Origin: Prevotella sp. tf2-5
GTDB taxonomy: Bacteria > Bacteroidota > Bacteroidia > Bacteroidales > Bacteroidaceae
Assembly: GCF_900115435.1 (NCBI RefSeq)
Contig: NZ_FOWK01000005.1
Location: 124,001 to 188,000, forward strand
DNA length: 64,000 nt
Direction of reading: 5' to 3'
Below the pieces are notes generated by a model. That model ran no database searches, was not told where the DNA came from, and saw nothing but the letters and a program-made list of their open reading frames with translations. Below, piece by piece: positions 1-7,345 of this stretch. The stretch's first letter is position 1. Each line of letters begins with the position of its first letter. The position numbers were made by a program, and so were the translations under genes.

Positions 1-1
1 C

Positions 2-181
2 CAACTATCAACTATCTATGATTTCCGAGAAGTCATCCACGCAAAACATCCGCTAACAGATGCTGACTTCCAACCTCGACCCTATTGGCAAGTATTTCAA
101 CACCGTTATGGATTCCTGTCCAACCTCTCCATCCTCGACCTCCTTTTTTGTATGGGACCTGAAGCAGTATTTTACCTTTAA
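2..181 (+). CDS. WbqC-like family protein, C-terminal fragment (gene enters from the left edge)
   Basis: An open frame enters from the left edge and ends in TAA, giving 59 residues. The end reads QVFQHRYGFLSNLSILDLLF followed by GPEAVFYL. That tail, with a tyrosine/glutamine-valine-phenylalanine step, then NLSILDLLF and a GPE near the terminus, is characteristic of the WbqC-like family, proteins found with polysaccharide-biosynthesis loci whose exact reaction is not well established. The start codon and most of the protein lie outside the window. The stop overlaps the stop of the convergent channel gene by a few bases. Two CAACTAT heptads occur at positions 2-15 inside the coding sequence. 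Family assignment rests on the tail only. Confidence 0.6.
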   Translation, partial: QLSTIYDFREVIHAKHPLTDADFQPRPYWQVFQHRYGFLSNLSILDLLFCMGPEAVFYL

Positions 182-792
182 GCAGTATGGGAGAAGAAAA
201 GAGTCCAGCGATAAAGATTACAGCCCACAAAATTTCCCAAAACCTCTGAGAGATAGACTATCAATACCTCTGTTTGTAATACCTGTTCGGCAGGAGAGAC
301 AAGGAAATAAAAAGCATCTGCAATACTATGGGCGAATCCACAAAGAATAAAGACAGGTACACCAAACACCAAAGGCAACATCTTCCCTTTTCTGGCAAAC
401 TCTACCGCCGTCGTCATTATGAATCCACATCCAATAGCCAGCAAGAAACAAGCTAACGGTCCCTTTGTCAATCGTCCTGCCAAAATCTTCGATGCAGGCT
501 CAATACAGTCGGGCTGTGCATAAGCGATGAGCCATGCCGTAAGCAGACAGCCGATAATATTTCCTATCAATACCATTACCAGCATCGACCAGTCACCTTG
601 TCGACGGATAAAGCCAGCAGTACCGGTATAAAGTTTAAGACCGTAATAGACAACGGTCGTCAATCCGAAAGCAAATAATACTGCACCAGCTACCCCTCCT
701 ACTCTGAGGTTTACCACACAACCTATCGAGATACAGATACCAGCAAGAATAGCCAGTGGTAGGATATCTCTAAACAATTCTAACTTCTTCAT
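178..792 (-). CDS. Formate/nitrite transporter (FNT) family channel
   Basis: A 204-residue polytopic membrane protein with about six hydrophobic segments. The FNT family (FocA/NirC type) forms pentameric inner-membrane channels for formate, nitrite or hydrosulfide. Features that fit are the glycine-rich helices, the GFIMTTAVEFARKGK stretch (the TTAV-F-ARKGK pattern after the third to fourth helix) and the CGFAHSIADAFYF segment, matching the family's F-G-x-H-S-I-A-D-x motif with the conserved central histidine. At 204 residues it is shorter than FocA (about 285), as is usual for the Bacteroidales subgroup. It is divergent from the EamA exporter, with its own promoter at 831-861. The substrate cannot be read from the sequence. 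Confidence 0.82.
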   Translation of the reverse strand: MKKLELFRDILPLAILAGICISIGCVVNLRVGGVAGAVLFAFGLTTVVYYGLKLYTGTAGFIRRQGDWSMLVMVLIGNIIGCLLTAWLIAYAQPDCIEPASKILAGRLTKGPLACFLLAIGCGFIMTTAVEFARKGKMLPLVFGVPVFILCGFAHSIADAFYFLVSPAEQVLQTEVLIVYLSEVLGNFVGCNLYRWTLFFSHTA

Positions 793-830
793 ATCATTCT
801 TCTTTTATCCTATTGAGTTGCAAAGTTACG

Positions 831-861
831 ACTTTTACCATAGAAACTATTATATTTCAAA
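831..861 (-). promoter_or_regulatory. Bacteroidales promoter of the FNT gene
   Basis: On the minus strand, -7 TAACTTTG (838-831) lies 19 bp from -33 TTTG (861-858), the Bacteroidetes sigma-ABfr arrangement. The predicted transcript starts roughly 35 nt before the ATG at 792. Confidence 0.6.
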
Positions 862-870
862 AAACTTTTG

Positions 871-878
871 TAAATTTG
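871..878 (+). promoter_or_regulatory. -7 element of the EamA gene
   Basis: TAAATTTG matches TAnnTTTG and lies 36 nt before the ATG at 915. No clear TTTG is seen at the -33 distance, so this is a one-box match. It sits back to back with the FNT promoter. Confidence 0.45.
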
Positions 879-914
879 CACGCAAATTCCTAAAGGACAA
901 AGTAATACGAGAGT

Positions 915-1832
915 ATGAAAGAAAACAAAGCACTTATAGCACACCTCTCCATGTTTGGAGCATGTGCAGGATGGGGACTGATGGCACCCATTGGTAAAGA
1001 TGCCATGACCAATGGTTTCGATGGTATAACCATGGTTACCTTTCGTGTTGGTGGAGCTTGTCTGCTCTTCTGGATTGCCTCTCTCTTTGCCCCTAAGGAA
1101 CATGTTCCCCTTCGCGACAAACTCATGTTCATTGGAGCAGGATTGTTTGGGTTGTTATTCAATCAATGCTGTTATACAATAGGACTTAGTATTACCTCAC
1201 CTATCAATGCCTCCATCGTGACAACCTCTATGCCTATCTTCGCCATGCTCTTATCAGCATTGATACTAAAAGAGCCTATTACTGGAAAGAAAGCGATTGG
1301 TGTCTTGATGGGATGCTTTGGGGCTTTGACTTTGATACTGACCTCTGTCACACATGAAAGTGACAAGGTAGGTAACATTTATGGTGACCTGCTTTGTCTT
1401 TTCGCCCAATTTTCTTTCGCACTCTATCTGGCCCTTTTCAATCCACTGATCCGTCGCTATAATGTATTCACTATTAACAAATACATGTTCTCTTGGGCAA
1501 CACTCATACTGCTGCCTTTAACCATTTCCCATGTAAGTGGAGTTCTCGCAGAACCTATTCCTGTAAAAACATGGATAGAAGTAGGCTATGTGGTGGGGAT
1601 TGGTACTTTTCTAGGTTATATCCTTACCATGATAGGACAGCGCATCTTACGCCCTACCGTAGTATCTGTATATAATTATGTACAACCCGTTGTCTCTGTG
1701 ATAGCAACGATACTGATGGGTATTGGTATCTTGAAACCCACCCATGCACTTGCCGTTATCCTGGTATTCTCTGGAGTATGGCTGGTGACGAAATCAAAAT
1801 CAAGAAAGGATTTGGAAAAGGAAAAGGCATAA
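915..1832 (+). CDS. EamA/DMT-family membrane transporter
   Basis: A 305-residue protein with ten predicted transmembrane helices in two EamA repeats (roughly residues 10-145 and 155-297). The ends of the repeats carry the typical GIGTFLGYILTMIGQRIL and YVQPVVSVIATILMGI patterns (proline between helices, small residues at the packing face). Drug/metabolite exporters of this family move small solutes such as amino acids or nucleotide-derived metabolites across the inner membrane; the substrate is not predictable. The C-terminus is a short Lys/Glu-rich tail. It stands alone between the FNT gene and mnmG. Confidence 0.85.
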   Translation: MKENKALIAHLSMFGACAGWGLMAPIGKDAMTNGFDGITMVTFRVGGACLLFWIASLFAPKEHVPLRDKLMFIGAGLFGLLFNQCCYTIGLSITSPINASIVTTSMPIFAMLLSALILKEPITGKKAIGVLMGCFGALTLILTSVTHESDKVGNIYGDLLCLFAQFSFALYLALFNPLIRRYNVFTINKYMFSWATLILLPLTISHVSGVLAEPIPVKTWIEVGYVVGIGTFLGYILTMIGQRILRPTVVSVYNYVQPVVSVIATILMGIGILKPTHALAVILVFSGVWLVTKSKSRKDLEKEKA

Positions 1833-1848
1833 AAACAAATACAATTAT

Positions 1849-1879
1849 TTTGTTCTTTTCTCGCTTATTCGTACCTTTG
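1849..1879 (+). promoter_or_regulatory. Promoter of mnmG, abutting the start codon
   Basis: -33 TTTG (1849-1852), a 19-bp spacer and -7 TACCTTTG (1872-1879) form a perfect Bacteroidetes promoter. Only four bases separate the -7 box from the ATG at 1884, so the transcript should begin at or next to the start codon. Confidence 0.7.
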
Positions 1880-1883
1880 CAGC

Positions 1884-3803
1884 ATGATATTGAAATACGA
1901 CGTATTGGTTATCGGAGGTGGACATGCTGGTTGTGAGGCAGCTTGTGCCTCAGCCAACATGGGAGCAAAGACATGTTTGGTGACGATGGACATGAATAAG
2001 ATCGCACAGATGTCATGCAATCCAGCCATTGGTGGTATTGCCAAAGGACAGATTGTACGAGAGATTGATGCCTTAGGTGGACAGATGGGACTCGTGACAG
2101 ATGCCACAGCGATCCAATTCCGAATGCTGAACCGCAGCAAAGGGCCTGCCATGTGGAGTCCCCGTGCCCAGTGTGACCGTGGCAAATTCATCTGGCAGTG
2201 GCGCAGCGTCCTTGACCATACCGACAACCTCGATATCTGGCAAGACCAAGCAGATGAACTGTTAGTTGAGTCTGTTGCTGTGTCACAACAACAAGCAAAA
2301 CAAGTGGTCGGTGTGAGGACTATCTGGGGCGCAGAACTACGTGCTAAGGCGGTCATCATTACTGCTGGCACATTCCTCAACGGACTGATGCATATCGGAC
2401 GCAAGATGGTCCCTGGAGGACGTATTGCCGAGCCTGCTGTACCTCATTTCACAGAGAGTATCACACGCCATGGTATCCGTTCTGAACGTATGAAGACCGG
2501 AACACCTGTGCGCATCGACAAACGCTCCGTTCACTTCGAGGATTTGGAGATACAGGAGGGGGAGCATGACTTCCACCAGTTCTCCTATATGAGTGAGCCA
2601 CGTCCACTGCCCCAATTAACCTGTTGGACATGTAATACTAATCCAGCTGTCCATGAGACACTTCGTTCAGGGCTGAAAGACTCTCCGCTTTATAATGGTC
2701 AGATACAGTCGATAGGACCACGTTACTGTCCCTCTATAGAGACCAAACTTGTCACCTTCCCAGAAAGAGAGCAACACCCGTTGTTCCTCGAGCCGGAAGG
2801 AACAGATACCAACGAGCTATACCTGAATGGTTTTTCATCATCCCTCCCTATGGACATACAGATAGCGGCACTGAAACATATCCCTGCTTTTAGAGACTTG
2901 AAGGTCTATCGTCCTGGTTATGCCATCGAATATGATTTCTTTGACCCCACTCAACTCAACCATTCATTAGAATCAAAAGTCATTTCCGGATTATTCATGG
3001 CTGGACAGGTTAATGGTACCACTGGTTATGAGGAAGCTGGAGGACAAGGTATTATTGCTGGTATCAATGCAGCACTGAAGGCTGGTTCTGCCGGTTGTAA
3101 TGACACAACAACAGAGAATACTTTTATCCTACACCGAGACGAAGCATACATTGGGGTATTGATTGACGACCTAGTGACAAAAGGTGTCGACGAGCCCTAC
3201 CGTATGTTTACATCTCGTGCTGAATACCGCATTTTATTACGACAGGATGACGCTGACGCACGTCTGACTAAAAAAGCCTATCAGATAGGTGTGGCAAAGA
3301 AAGATCGTTATGATTGGTGGGTGCAGAAAAAGGAACATATTGAAGAAATCGAGAATTTCTGCAAAGAATATCATATCAAACCTAAGGCTATCAATGGCGC
3401 ATTGGAGGCATTAGGTTCTACCCCACTTGTCTACGGTTGTAAACTGGAAGACTTAATAGCTCGTCCTGAACTGAATTTCGAAAAATTACAGGAGATCATC
3501 CCTGAATTAAAAGAAACACTAAATCGTCCGAATCAACGGAAAGAGGAAATCACAGAGGCTGCCGAAGTACATATTAAATACAAAGGCTATATAGAACGCG
3601 AAAAAATCGTTGCCGACAAGATGCATCGGTTGGAGGACATCAAAATCAAAGGACACTTCAACTACAACGAAATACAACAACTCAGTACAGAGGCACGACA
3701 GAAATTAACTGCTATTGATCCTGAAACACTCGCACAAGCAAGTCGTATTCCAGGAGTGTCACCCAGTGACATTAATGTCATACTAGTGTTAATGGGAAGA
3801 TAA
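1884..3803 (+). CDS. mnmG: tRNA uridine-5-carboxymethylaminomethyl(34) synthesis enzyme MnmG
   Basis: 639 residues, the usual length. MnmG (GidA) works with MnmE to install the cmnm5 group on U34 of tRNAs reading two-codon boxes, using FAD, NADH and methylene-tetrahydrofolate. The N-terminus has the FAD-binding Rossmann motif VLVIGGGHAG (residues 8-17). Further on are GPRYCPSIETK and AGQVNGTTGYEEAGGQGI, both diagnostic of the family, and the helical C-terminal domain that contacts MnmE and tRNA. The first Met must be used because the FAD motif begins almost immediately after it. A perfect promoter ends four bases upstream. In many bacteria gidA lies near the replication origin, which agrees with the parS sites that follow. 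Confidence 0.97.
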   Translation: MILKYDVLVIGGGHAGCEAACASANMGAKTCLVTMDMNKIAQMSCNPAIGGIAKGQIVREIDALGGQMGLVTDATAIQFRMLNRSKGPAMWSPRAQCDRGKFIWQWRSVLDHTDNLDIWQDQADELLVESVAVSQQQAKQVVGVRTIWGAELRAKAVIITAGTFLNGLMHIGRKMVPGGRIAEPAVPHFTESITRHGIRSERMKTGTPVRIDKRSVHFEDLEIQEGEHDFHQFSYMSEPRPLPQLTCWTCNTNPAVHETLRSGLKDSPLYNGQIQSIGPRYCPSIETKLVTFPEREQHPLFLEPEGTDTNELYLNGFSSSLPMDIQIAALKHIPAFRDLKVYRPGYAIEYDFFDPTQLNHSLESKVISGLFMAGQVNGTTGYEEAGGQGIIAGINAALKAGSAGCNDTTTENTFILHRDEAYIGVLIDDLVTKGVDEPYRMFTSRAEYRILLRQDDADARLTKKAYQIGVAKKDRYDWWVQKKEHIEEIENFCKEYHIKPKAINGALEALGSTPLVYGCKLEDLIARPELNFEKLQEIIPELKETLNRPNQRKEEITEAAEVHIKYKGYIEREKIVADKMHRLEDIKIKGHFNYNEIQQLSTEARQKLTAIDPETLAQASRIPGVSPSDINVILVLMGR

Positions 3804-3834
3804 AAACATATCATGGACATCGTGTAAGAAACTA

Positions 3835-3850
3835 TGTTCCACGTGAAACA
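3835..3850. promoter_or_regulatory. parS-like ParB binding site (perfect match)
   Basis: TGTTCCACGTGAAACA is identical to a known Bacillus subtilis parS sequence and to the widely conserved chromosomal parS consensus TGTTNCACGTGAAACA. It lies in the non-coding gap between mnmG and apt. ParB (Spo0J) loads at such sites, nearly always within a few percent of the genome length from oriC. Confidence 0.8.
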
Positions 3851-3895
3851 TTAAATCATAAAACAAAAGTAACAATAACATAAAACCAAAGTATT

Positions 3896-4425
3896 ATGAA
3901 CAACAAGACACTGATGGACAATCTGCGATGTATTCAAGATTTTCCAAAAAAGGTATCAACTTCAGAGACGTGACAACCCTCTACAAAAATGCAGAGTGTA
4001 TGAAAATTATGGTCGATGAGATGTATGAACTCTATAAGGACAAGGGAATCACTAAAATTGTCGGGGTGGAATCACGAGGTTTCGTCATGGCTGCCGCATT
4101 AGCTGCAAAGATGGGAGCAGGTGTAGTACTGGCAAGAAAACCAGGAAAACTACCTGCAACAGTCATCAAGGAGTCATTCACCAAGGAGTATGGAGTGGAC
4201 ATCGTAGAGATGCACATCGACTCTATCGATGAGAACGATGTCGTTTTGATCCACGATGACTTGCTTGCGACTGGAGGTACTGCACTTGCCACCTATAAAC
4301 TCGTGAAACACTTCCACCCCAAAAACATCTATATGAATTTCATTATAGAGATTACAGACGAGGGATTGCACGGCAGAGACAAATTCAAAGGCTTAGTAGA
4401 TGTTACTACCTTGATGGTTGTCTAA
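3896..4425 (+). CDS. apt: Adenine phosphoribosyltransferase, reading frame interrupted by a one-base shift
   Basis: Apt converts adenine and PRPP to AMP. The body of the protein (after residue 19) is clear: VGVESRGFVMAAALA, and the PRPP loop VVLIHDDLLATGGTA near residue 125. The expected N-terminus MNNKTLMDNLRCIQDFPKK is present from ATG 3896, but in a different frame from the following GINFRDVT. The junction is CCAAAAAAGG: six A residues where seven would keep the frame. Read through, the two frames give 176 residues, the normal Apt length. Without the join, the zero frame stops at TGA 3971-3973 after 25 codons; a start at ATG 3928 would give 165 residues with an altered N-terminus. The junction is also the -1 slippery heptamer A_AAA_AAG. 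A sequencing or assembly indel in a homopolymer is an equally good explanation. The neighbour uvrC begins 22 bases downstream. Confidence 0.85.
3946..3952 (+). other. Slippery heptamer A_AAA_AAG at the apt frame junction
   Basis: In the zero frame set by ATG 3896, codons CCA AAA AAG create A AAA AAG, the heptamer used for -1 frameshifting in E. coli dnaX. A -1 slip here yields P-K-K-G-I-N-F-R-D, exactly the Apt sequence. I see no upstream Shine-Dalgarno-like stimulator and no obvious strong hairpin just downstream. Confidence 0.5.
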
Positions 4426-4441
4426 CGTTCCACGTGAAACA
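4426..4441. promoter_or_regulatory. Second parS-like site (one mismatch)
   Basis: CGTTCCACGTGAAACA differs from the parS consensus only at the first base. It begins immediately after the apt stop codon, 591 bp from the first site and in the same orientation. The core CACGTG with both GTT and AAAC flanks is intact. Confidence 0.7.
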
Positions 4442-4447
4442 TTTGGC

Positions 4448-6271
4448 ATGACAAAGGAAGAGAATGAGGAAAGGCTGAAGAGGCTCAAGAGCATTGTGAG
4501 TGCCCTGCCTGAGAAACCTGGCAGCTATCAGTATTACGATGCTGAGGGAACAATCATCTATGTGGGTAAGGCAAAGAACCTGAAGGCACGAGTCTCTTCC
4601 TATTTTCATACAGAAGTAGACCGTTTCAAGACGAAGGTACTGGTATCAAAAATACATGATATCAGTTATACAGTAGTGAATACTGAGGAGGATGCATTAT
4701 TATTAGAAAACTCGCTCATCAAGAAGTATAACCCACGTTATAATGTACTCCTGAAGGACGGCAAGACCTATCCGAGCATCTGTGTCACAAAAGAATATCT
4801 GCCACGCATCTTTCCTACCCGTACCATCAACAAAAAATGGGGCACCTACTATGGGCCTTACTCACATGTAGGAAGTATGCATGCAGTATTAGACCTGATC
4901 AAGAAACTCTACCATCCAAGAACCTGTAAGTTCCCAATTACAAAGGAGGGTATAGAACAAAAGAAATATCAGGTTTGTCTCGAATACCACATTAAAAACT
5001 GTGGTGGACCATGCGTTGGGAAACAACTTTTGGATGATTATCAGAAGAATATTGAGCAGGCAAAGGAGATATTAAAAGGAAACACCCGTGTGGTGCTTCG
5101 AGCTTTGAAAGACGAGATGCTACAGCTTTCCGAGCAACTCCGTTTTGAGGAGGCAGAAGAGGTAAAGAGACGTTATCTACTCATTGACCAATTCGTATCT
5201 AAAAGTGAGGTCGTCAGCCATACCATCAACAATGTCGATGTCCTCACCATCACCAATGACGAGAAAATCGCCTTCATCAATTATATCCACGTCTCCAACG
5301 GTTCTATCAACCAGAGTTTTACCTTTGAATACAAGAAAAAACTCGATGAGACAGATGAGGAACTGCTACAATTAGGAATTGTAGAGATGCGAGAGCGATT
5401 TCAAAGTAATGCAAAAGAAATCATATTACCGCAGGAGATCAACCTCAACTTAGAAGGAGTCACCATTACAGTACCCCAAAGAGGAGATAAAAAAACGCTT
5501 TTGGACCTTTCTTTAATGAATGGTAAACAGTATAAGTTCGACCGACTGAAACAAGCTGAGAAGCTCAATCCGGAACAGAAATCCGTGCGTTTGATGAAAG
5601 AGTTACAAGATTTGTTGCATCTCCCCAAGATGCCATACCAGATAGAATGTTTCGACAACTCAAATATCTCAGGTTCCGATGCAGTAGCGGCATGTGTCGT
5701 CTTCAAGAAAATGAAACCCTCAAAACAGGACTATCGTAAATACAATATCAAGACGGTAGTGGGACCAGATGACTATGCTTCAATGAAAGAAGTCGTATGG
5801 AGACGGTATCACCGTCTGCTAGAAGAAGAGCAACCCCTACCCGACCTCATCGTCGCTGATGGTGGAAAAGGACAAATGGAAGTGATACGACAAGCTGTAG
5901 AGGATGAGTTGGGACTCAATATCCCCATTGCAGGACTTGCCAAAGACGACCGCCATCGCACCAATGAACTACTCTATGGTTTTCCTCCACGAGTGATAGG
6001 AATCAAAGATACATCTGAATTATTCCGTGTACTTACCCACTTACAGGATGAAGTCCATCGTTTCGCCATCACTTTTCATCGAGAGAAGCGTTCTAAGCAC
6101 GCCTTACACTCTGAGCTGGATGATATCAAGGGCATCGGTCCAAAAGCCAAGGAAACCCTTTTAAAAGTCTTTAAAAGCGTGAAAAGAATCAAGGAAGCAG
6201 AGCTGTCAGCACTAACAGAAACACTTGGTACAGCTAAAGGAAAGATAATCTTTGACTACTTTCATAAATAG
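4448..6271 (+). CDS. uvrC: UvrABC excinuclease subunit C
   Basis: 607 residues from ATG 4448; an upstream in-frame TTG at 4418 would overlap apt and the parS site and is unlikely. UvrC makes both incisions in nucleotide excision repair. In order: GIY-YIG nuclease (residues about 15-95, GSYQYYDAEGTIIYVGKAKN), the UVR motif that binds UvrB (LRFEEAEEVKRRY, about residue 210), the RNase H-like 5' nuclease domain (ECFDNSNISGSDAVAACVVF and LIVADGGKGQ, catalytic Asp residues) and a C-terminal helix-hairpin-helix (DDIKGIGPKAKETLL). All expected parts are present. Confidence 0.97.
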   Translation: MTKEENEERLKRLKSIVSALPEKPGSYQYYDAEGTIIYVGKAKNLKARVSSYFHTEVDRFKTKVLVSKIHDISYTVVNTEEDALLLENSLIKKYNPRYNVLLKDGKTYPSICVTKEYLPRIFPTRTINKKWGTYYGPYSHVGSMHAVLDLIKKLYHPRTCKFPITKEGIEQKKYQVCLEYHIKNCGGPCVGKQLLDDYQKNIEQAKEILKGNTRVVLRALKDEMLQLSEQLRFEEAEEVKRRYLLIDQFVSKSEVVSHTINNVDVLTITNDEKIAFINYIHVSNGSINQSFTFEYKKKLDETDEELLQLGIVEMRERFQSNAKEIILPQEINLNLEGVTITVPQRGDKKTLLDLSLMNGKQYKFDRLKQAEKLNPEQKSVRLMKELQDLLHLPKMPYQIECFDNSNISGSDAVAACVVFKKMKPSKQDYRKYNIKTVVGPDDYASMKEVVWRRYHRLLEEEQPLPDLIVADGGKGQMEVIRQAVEDELGLNIPIAGLAKDDRHRTNELLYGFPPRVIGIKDTSELFRVLTHLQDEVHRFAITFHREKRSKHALHSELDDIKGIGPKAKETLLKVFKSVKRIKEAELSALTETLGTAKGKIIFDYFHK

Positions 6272-6304
6272 CGTTAAATGACACACTAATTCATAGATTT
6301 TACG

Positions 6305-6312
6305 TACCTTTG
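6305..6312 (+). promoter_or_regulatory. -7 element of dtd, four bases from the start codon
   Basis: TACCTTTG matches TAnnTTTG, with the same four-base gap to the ATG as in mnmG. No good -33 TTTG is seen at the right distance. It suggests a leaderless or near-leaderless mRNA. Confidence 0.5.
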
Positions 6313-6316
6313 CATT

Positions 6317-6769
6317 ATGAGAATAGTCATTCAAAGAGTAAAGCATGCCAGTGTGACGATTAATGATGTCGTACATTCAAGTATTCAACAGGGATATTTG
6401 ATACTGTTAGGCATCTGTGAAGAAGACACAATGGAGGATGTGGACTGGTTAGTGAAGAAGGTAGTAGGGCTTCGTGTCTTCGACGATGAGAATCATGTCA
6501 TGAACCGTTCCATTATGGATATCGATGGAGAGGCTTTGGTCGTCAGCCAATTTACACTCTACGCCAGTTATAAAAAGGGCAACCGTCCCTCGTGGTTCCG
6601 TGCAGGCAGTCATGAGCACTCTATCCCACTCTATGAAGCGTTTTGCAAGCAGTTAAGCGATACTTTAAGAAAACCTGTAGGCACAGGAGAATTTGGTGCA
6701 GACATGAAGGTAGAACTCTTGAATGACGGACCAGTTACGATATGTATGGATACTAAAAACAAAGAGTGA
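6317..6769 (+). CDS. dtd: D-aminoacyl-tRNA deacylase
   Basis: 150 residues, full length for DTD. The enzyme hydrolyses D-amino acids (and glycine mis-attached to tRNA-Ala) from tRNA. The cross-subunit catalytic motifs SQFTLYAS (about residue 78) and NDGPVTICM (about residue 136) are both present. The protein begins MRIVIQRVKHASV, typical of the family, so the first Met is right although the promoter box is only four bases away. It heads a compact unit: the next gene starts one base after its stop. Confidence 0.96.
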   Translation: MRIVIQRVKHASVTINDVVHSSIQQGYLILLGICEEDTMEDVDWLVKKVVGLRVFDDENHVMNRSIMDIDGEALVVSQFTLYASYKKGNRPSWFRAGSHEHSIPLYEAFCKQLSDTLRKPVGTGEFGADMKVELLNDGPVTICMDTKNKE

Positions 6770-6770
6770 T

Positions 6771-7019
6771 ATGAAGAAATATTTAAGGGAAATAGAGGTA
6801 GCAGGATGCTTGTTAGTCATTATCGGAGTCATCCTGAATCTGTTTTTAGGTACGGGCTATGCCGTAGGTCCCTGTGCTATAGGATTATTACTCTGGCTGA
6901 TTTGCTTTATCTACAGAGCATTCCATTGGAAGGAGTATGAGCGTGAGAACAAGCAAGGAATTGTGATTATCATCATTGCAATCTTTATATTAATTCTTCA
7001 AATGATGATGAGACAATGA
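6771..7019 (+). CDS. Small membrane protein of unknown function
   Basis: 82 residues from ATG 6771, one base after the dtd stop. Three hydrophobic segments are visible (about residues 9-31, 33-52 and 64-78), the last a run of isoleucines. No catalytic motif is recognisable. Its stop overlaps the start of the MazG-like gene in an ATGA arrangement, so it is very likely co-translated with its neighbours. Placement between two nucleotide/tRNA quality-control genes does not reveal a function. Confidence 0.75.
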   Translation: MKKYLREIEVAGCLLVIIGVILNLFLGTGYAVGPCAIGLLLWLICFIYRAFHWKEYERENKQGIVIIIIAIFILILQMMMRQ

Positions 7020-7339
7020 CGATACGAGAGGCACAAGAGACGGTAGACCAGTGGATTAAGACCTACGGTGTTCGTTATTTCTCCGAACTGACGAATATGG
7101 CAGTGCTGACGGAGGAAGTGGGTGAACTGGCACGTGTCATCGCACGAAAATATGGTGATCAGAGCTTCAAGCCAGGAGAGAAAGACAACCTTGGGGAAGA
7201 AATGGCAGACGTGGTATGGGTACTACTTTGTCTAGCCAACCAAACAGGTGTCGACCTTACTGACGAGTTACAAAAAAGTATTGAGAAGAAGACATTGCGA
7301 GACAAGGAGAGACATTTGAGTAACGACAAACTAAAATAG
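7016..7339 (+). CDS. MazG-like nucleotide pyrophosphohydrolase
   Basis: 107 residues. All-alpha NTP pyrophosphatases of the MazG superfamily hydrolyse (d)NTPs to monophosphates with Mg2+ bound by an ExxE...ExxD set. Here the set reads LTEEVGELARVI (residues 31-42) and EEMADVVWVLL (residues 61-71). Length and motif spacing fit single-domain members rather than the double-domain MazG of E. coli. It overlaps the upstream gene by four bases and precedes deoC by six, suggesting a shared role in nucleotide sanitation and salvage. Exact substrate unknown. Confidence 0.88.
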   Translation: MTIREAQETVDQWIKTYGVRYFSELTNMAVLTEEVGELARVIARKYGDQSFKPGEKDNLGEEMADVVWVLLCLANQTGVDLTDELQKSIEKKTLRDKERHLSNDKLK

Positions 7340-7345
7340 AGAAAT

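Noticed and set aside
3928..4425. Shorter Apt starting at ATG 3928
   Set aside because: It would replace the conserved N-terminus IQDFPKK with an alternative frame; the conserved sequence exists in the other frame from ATG 3896.
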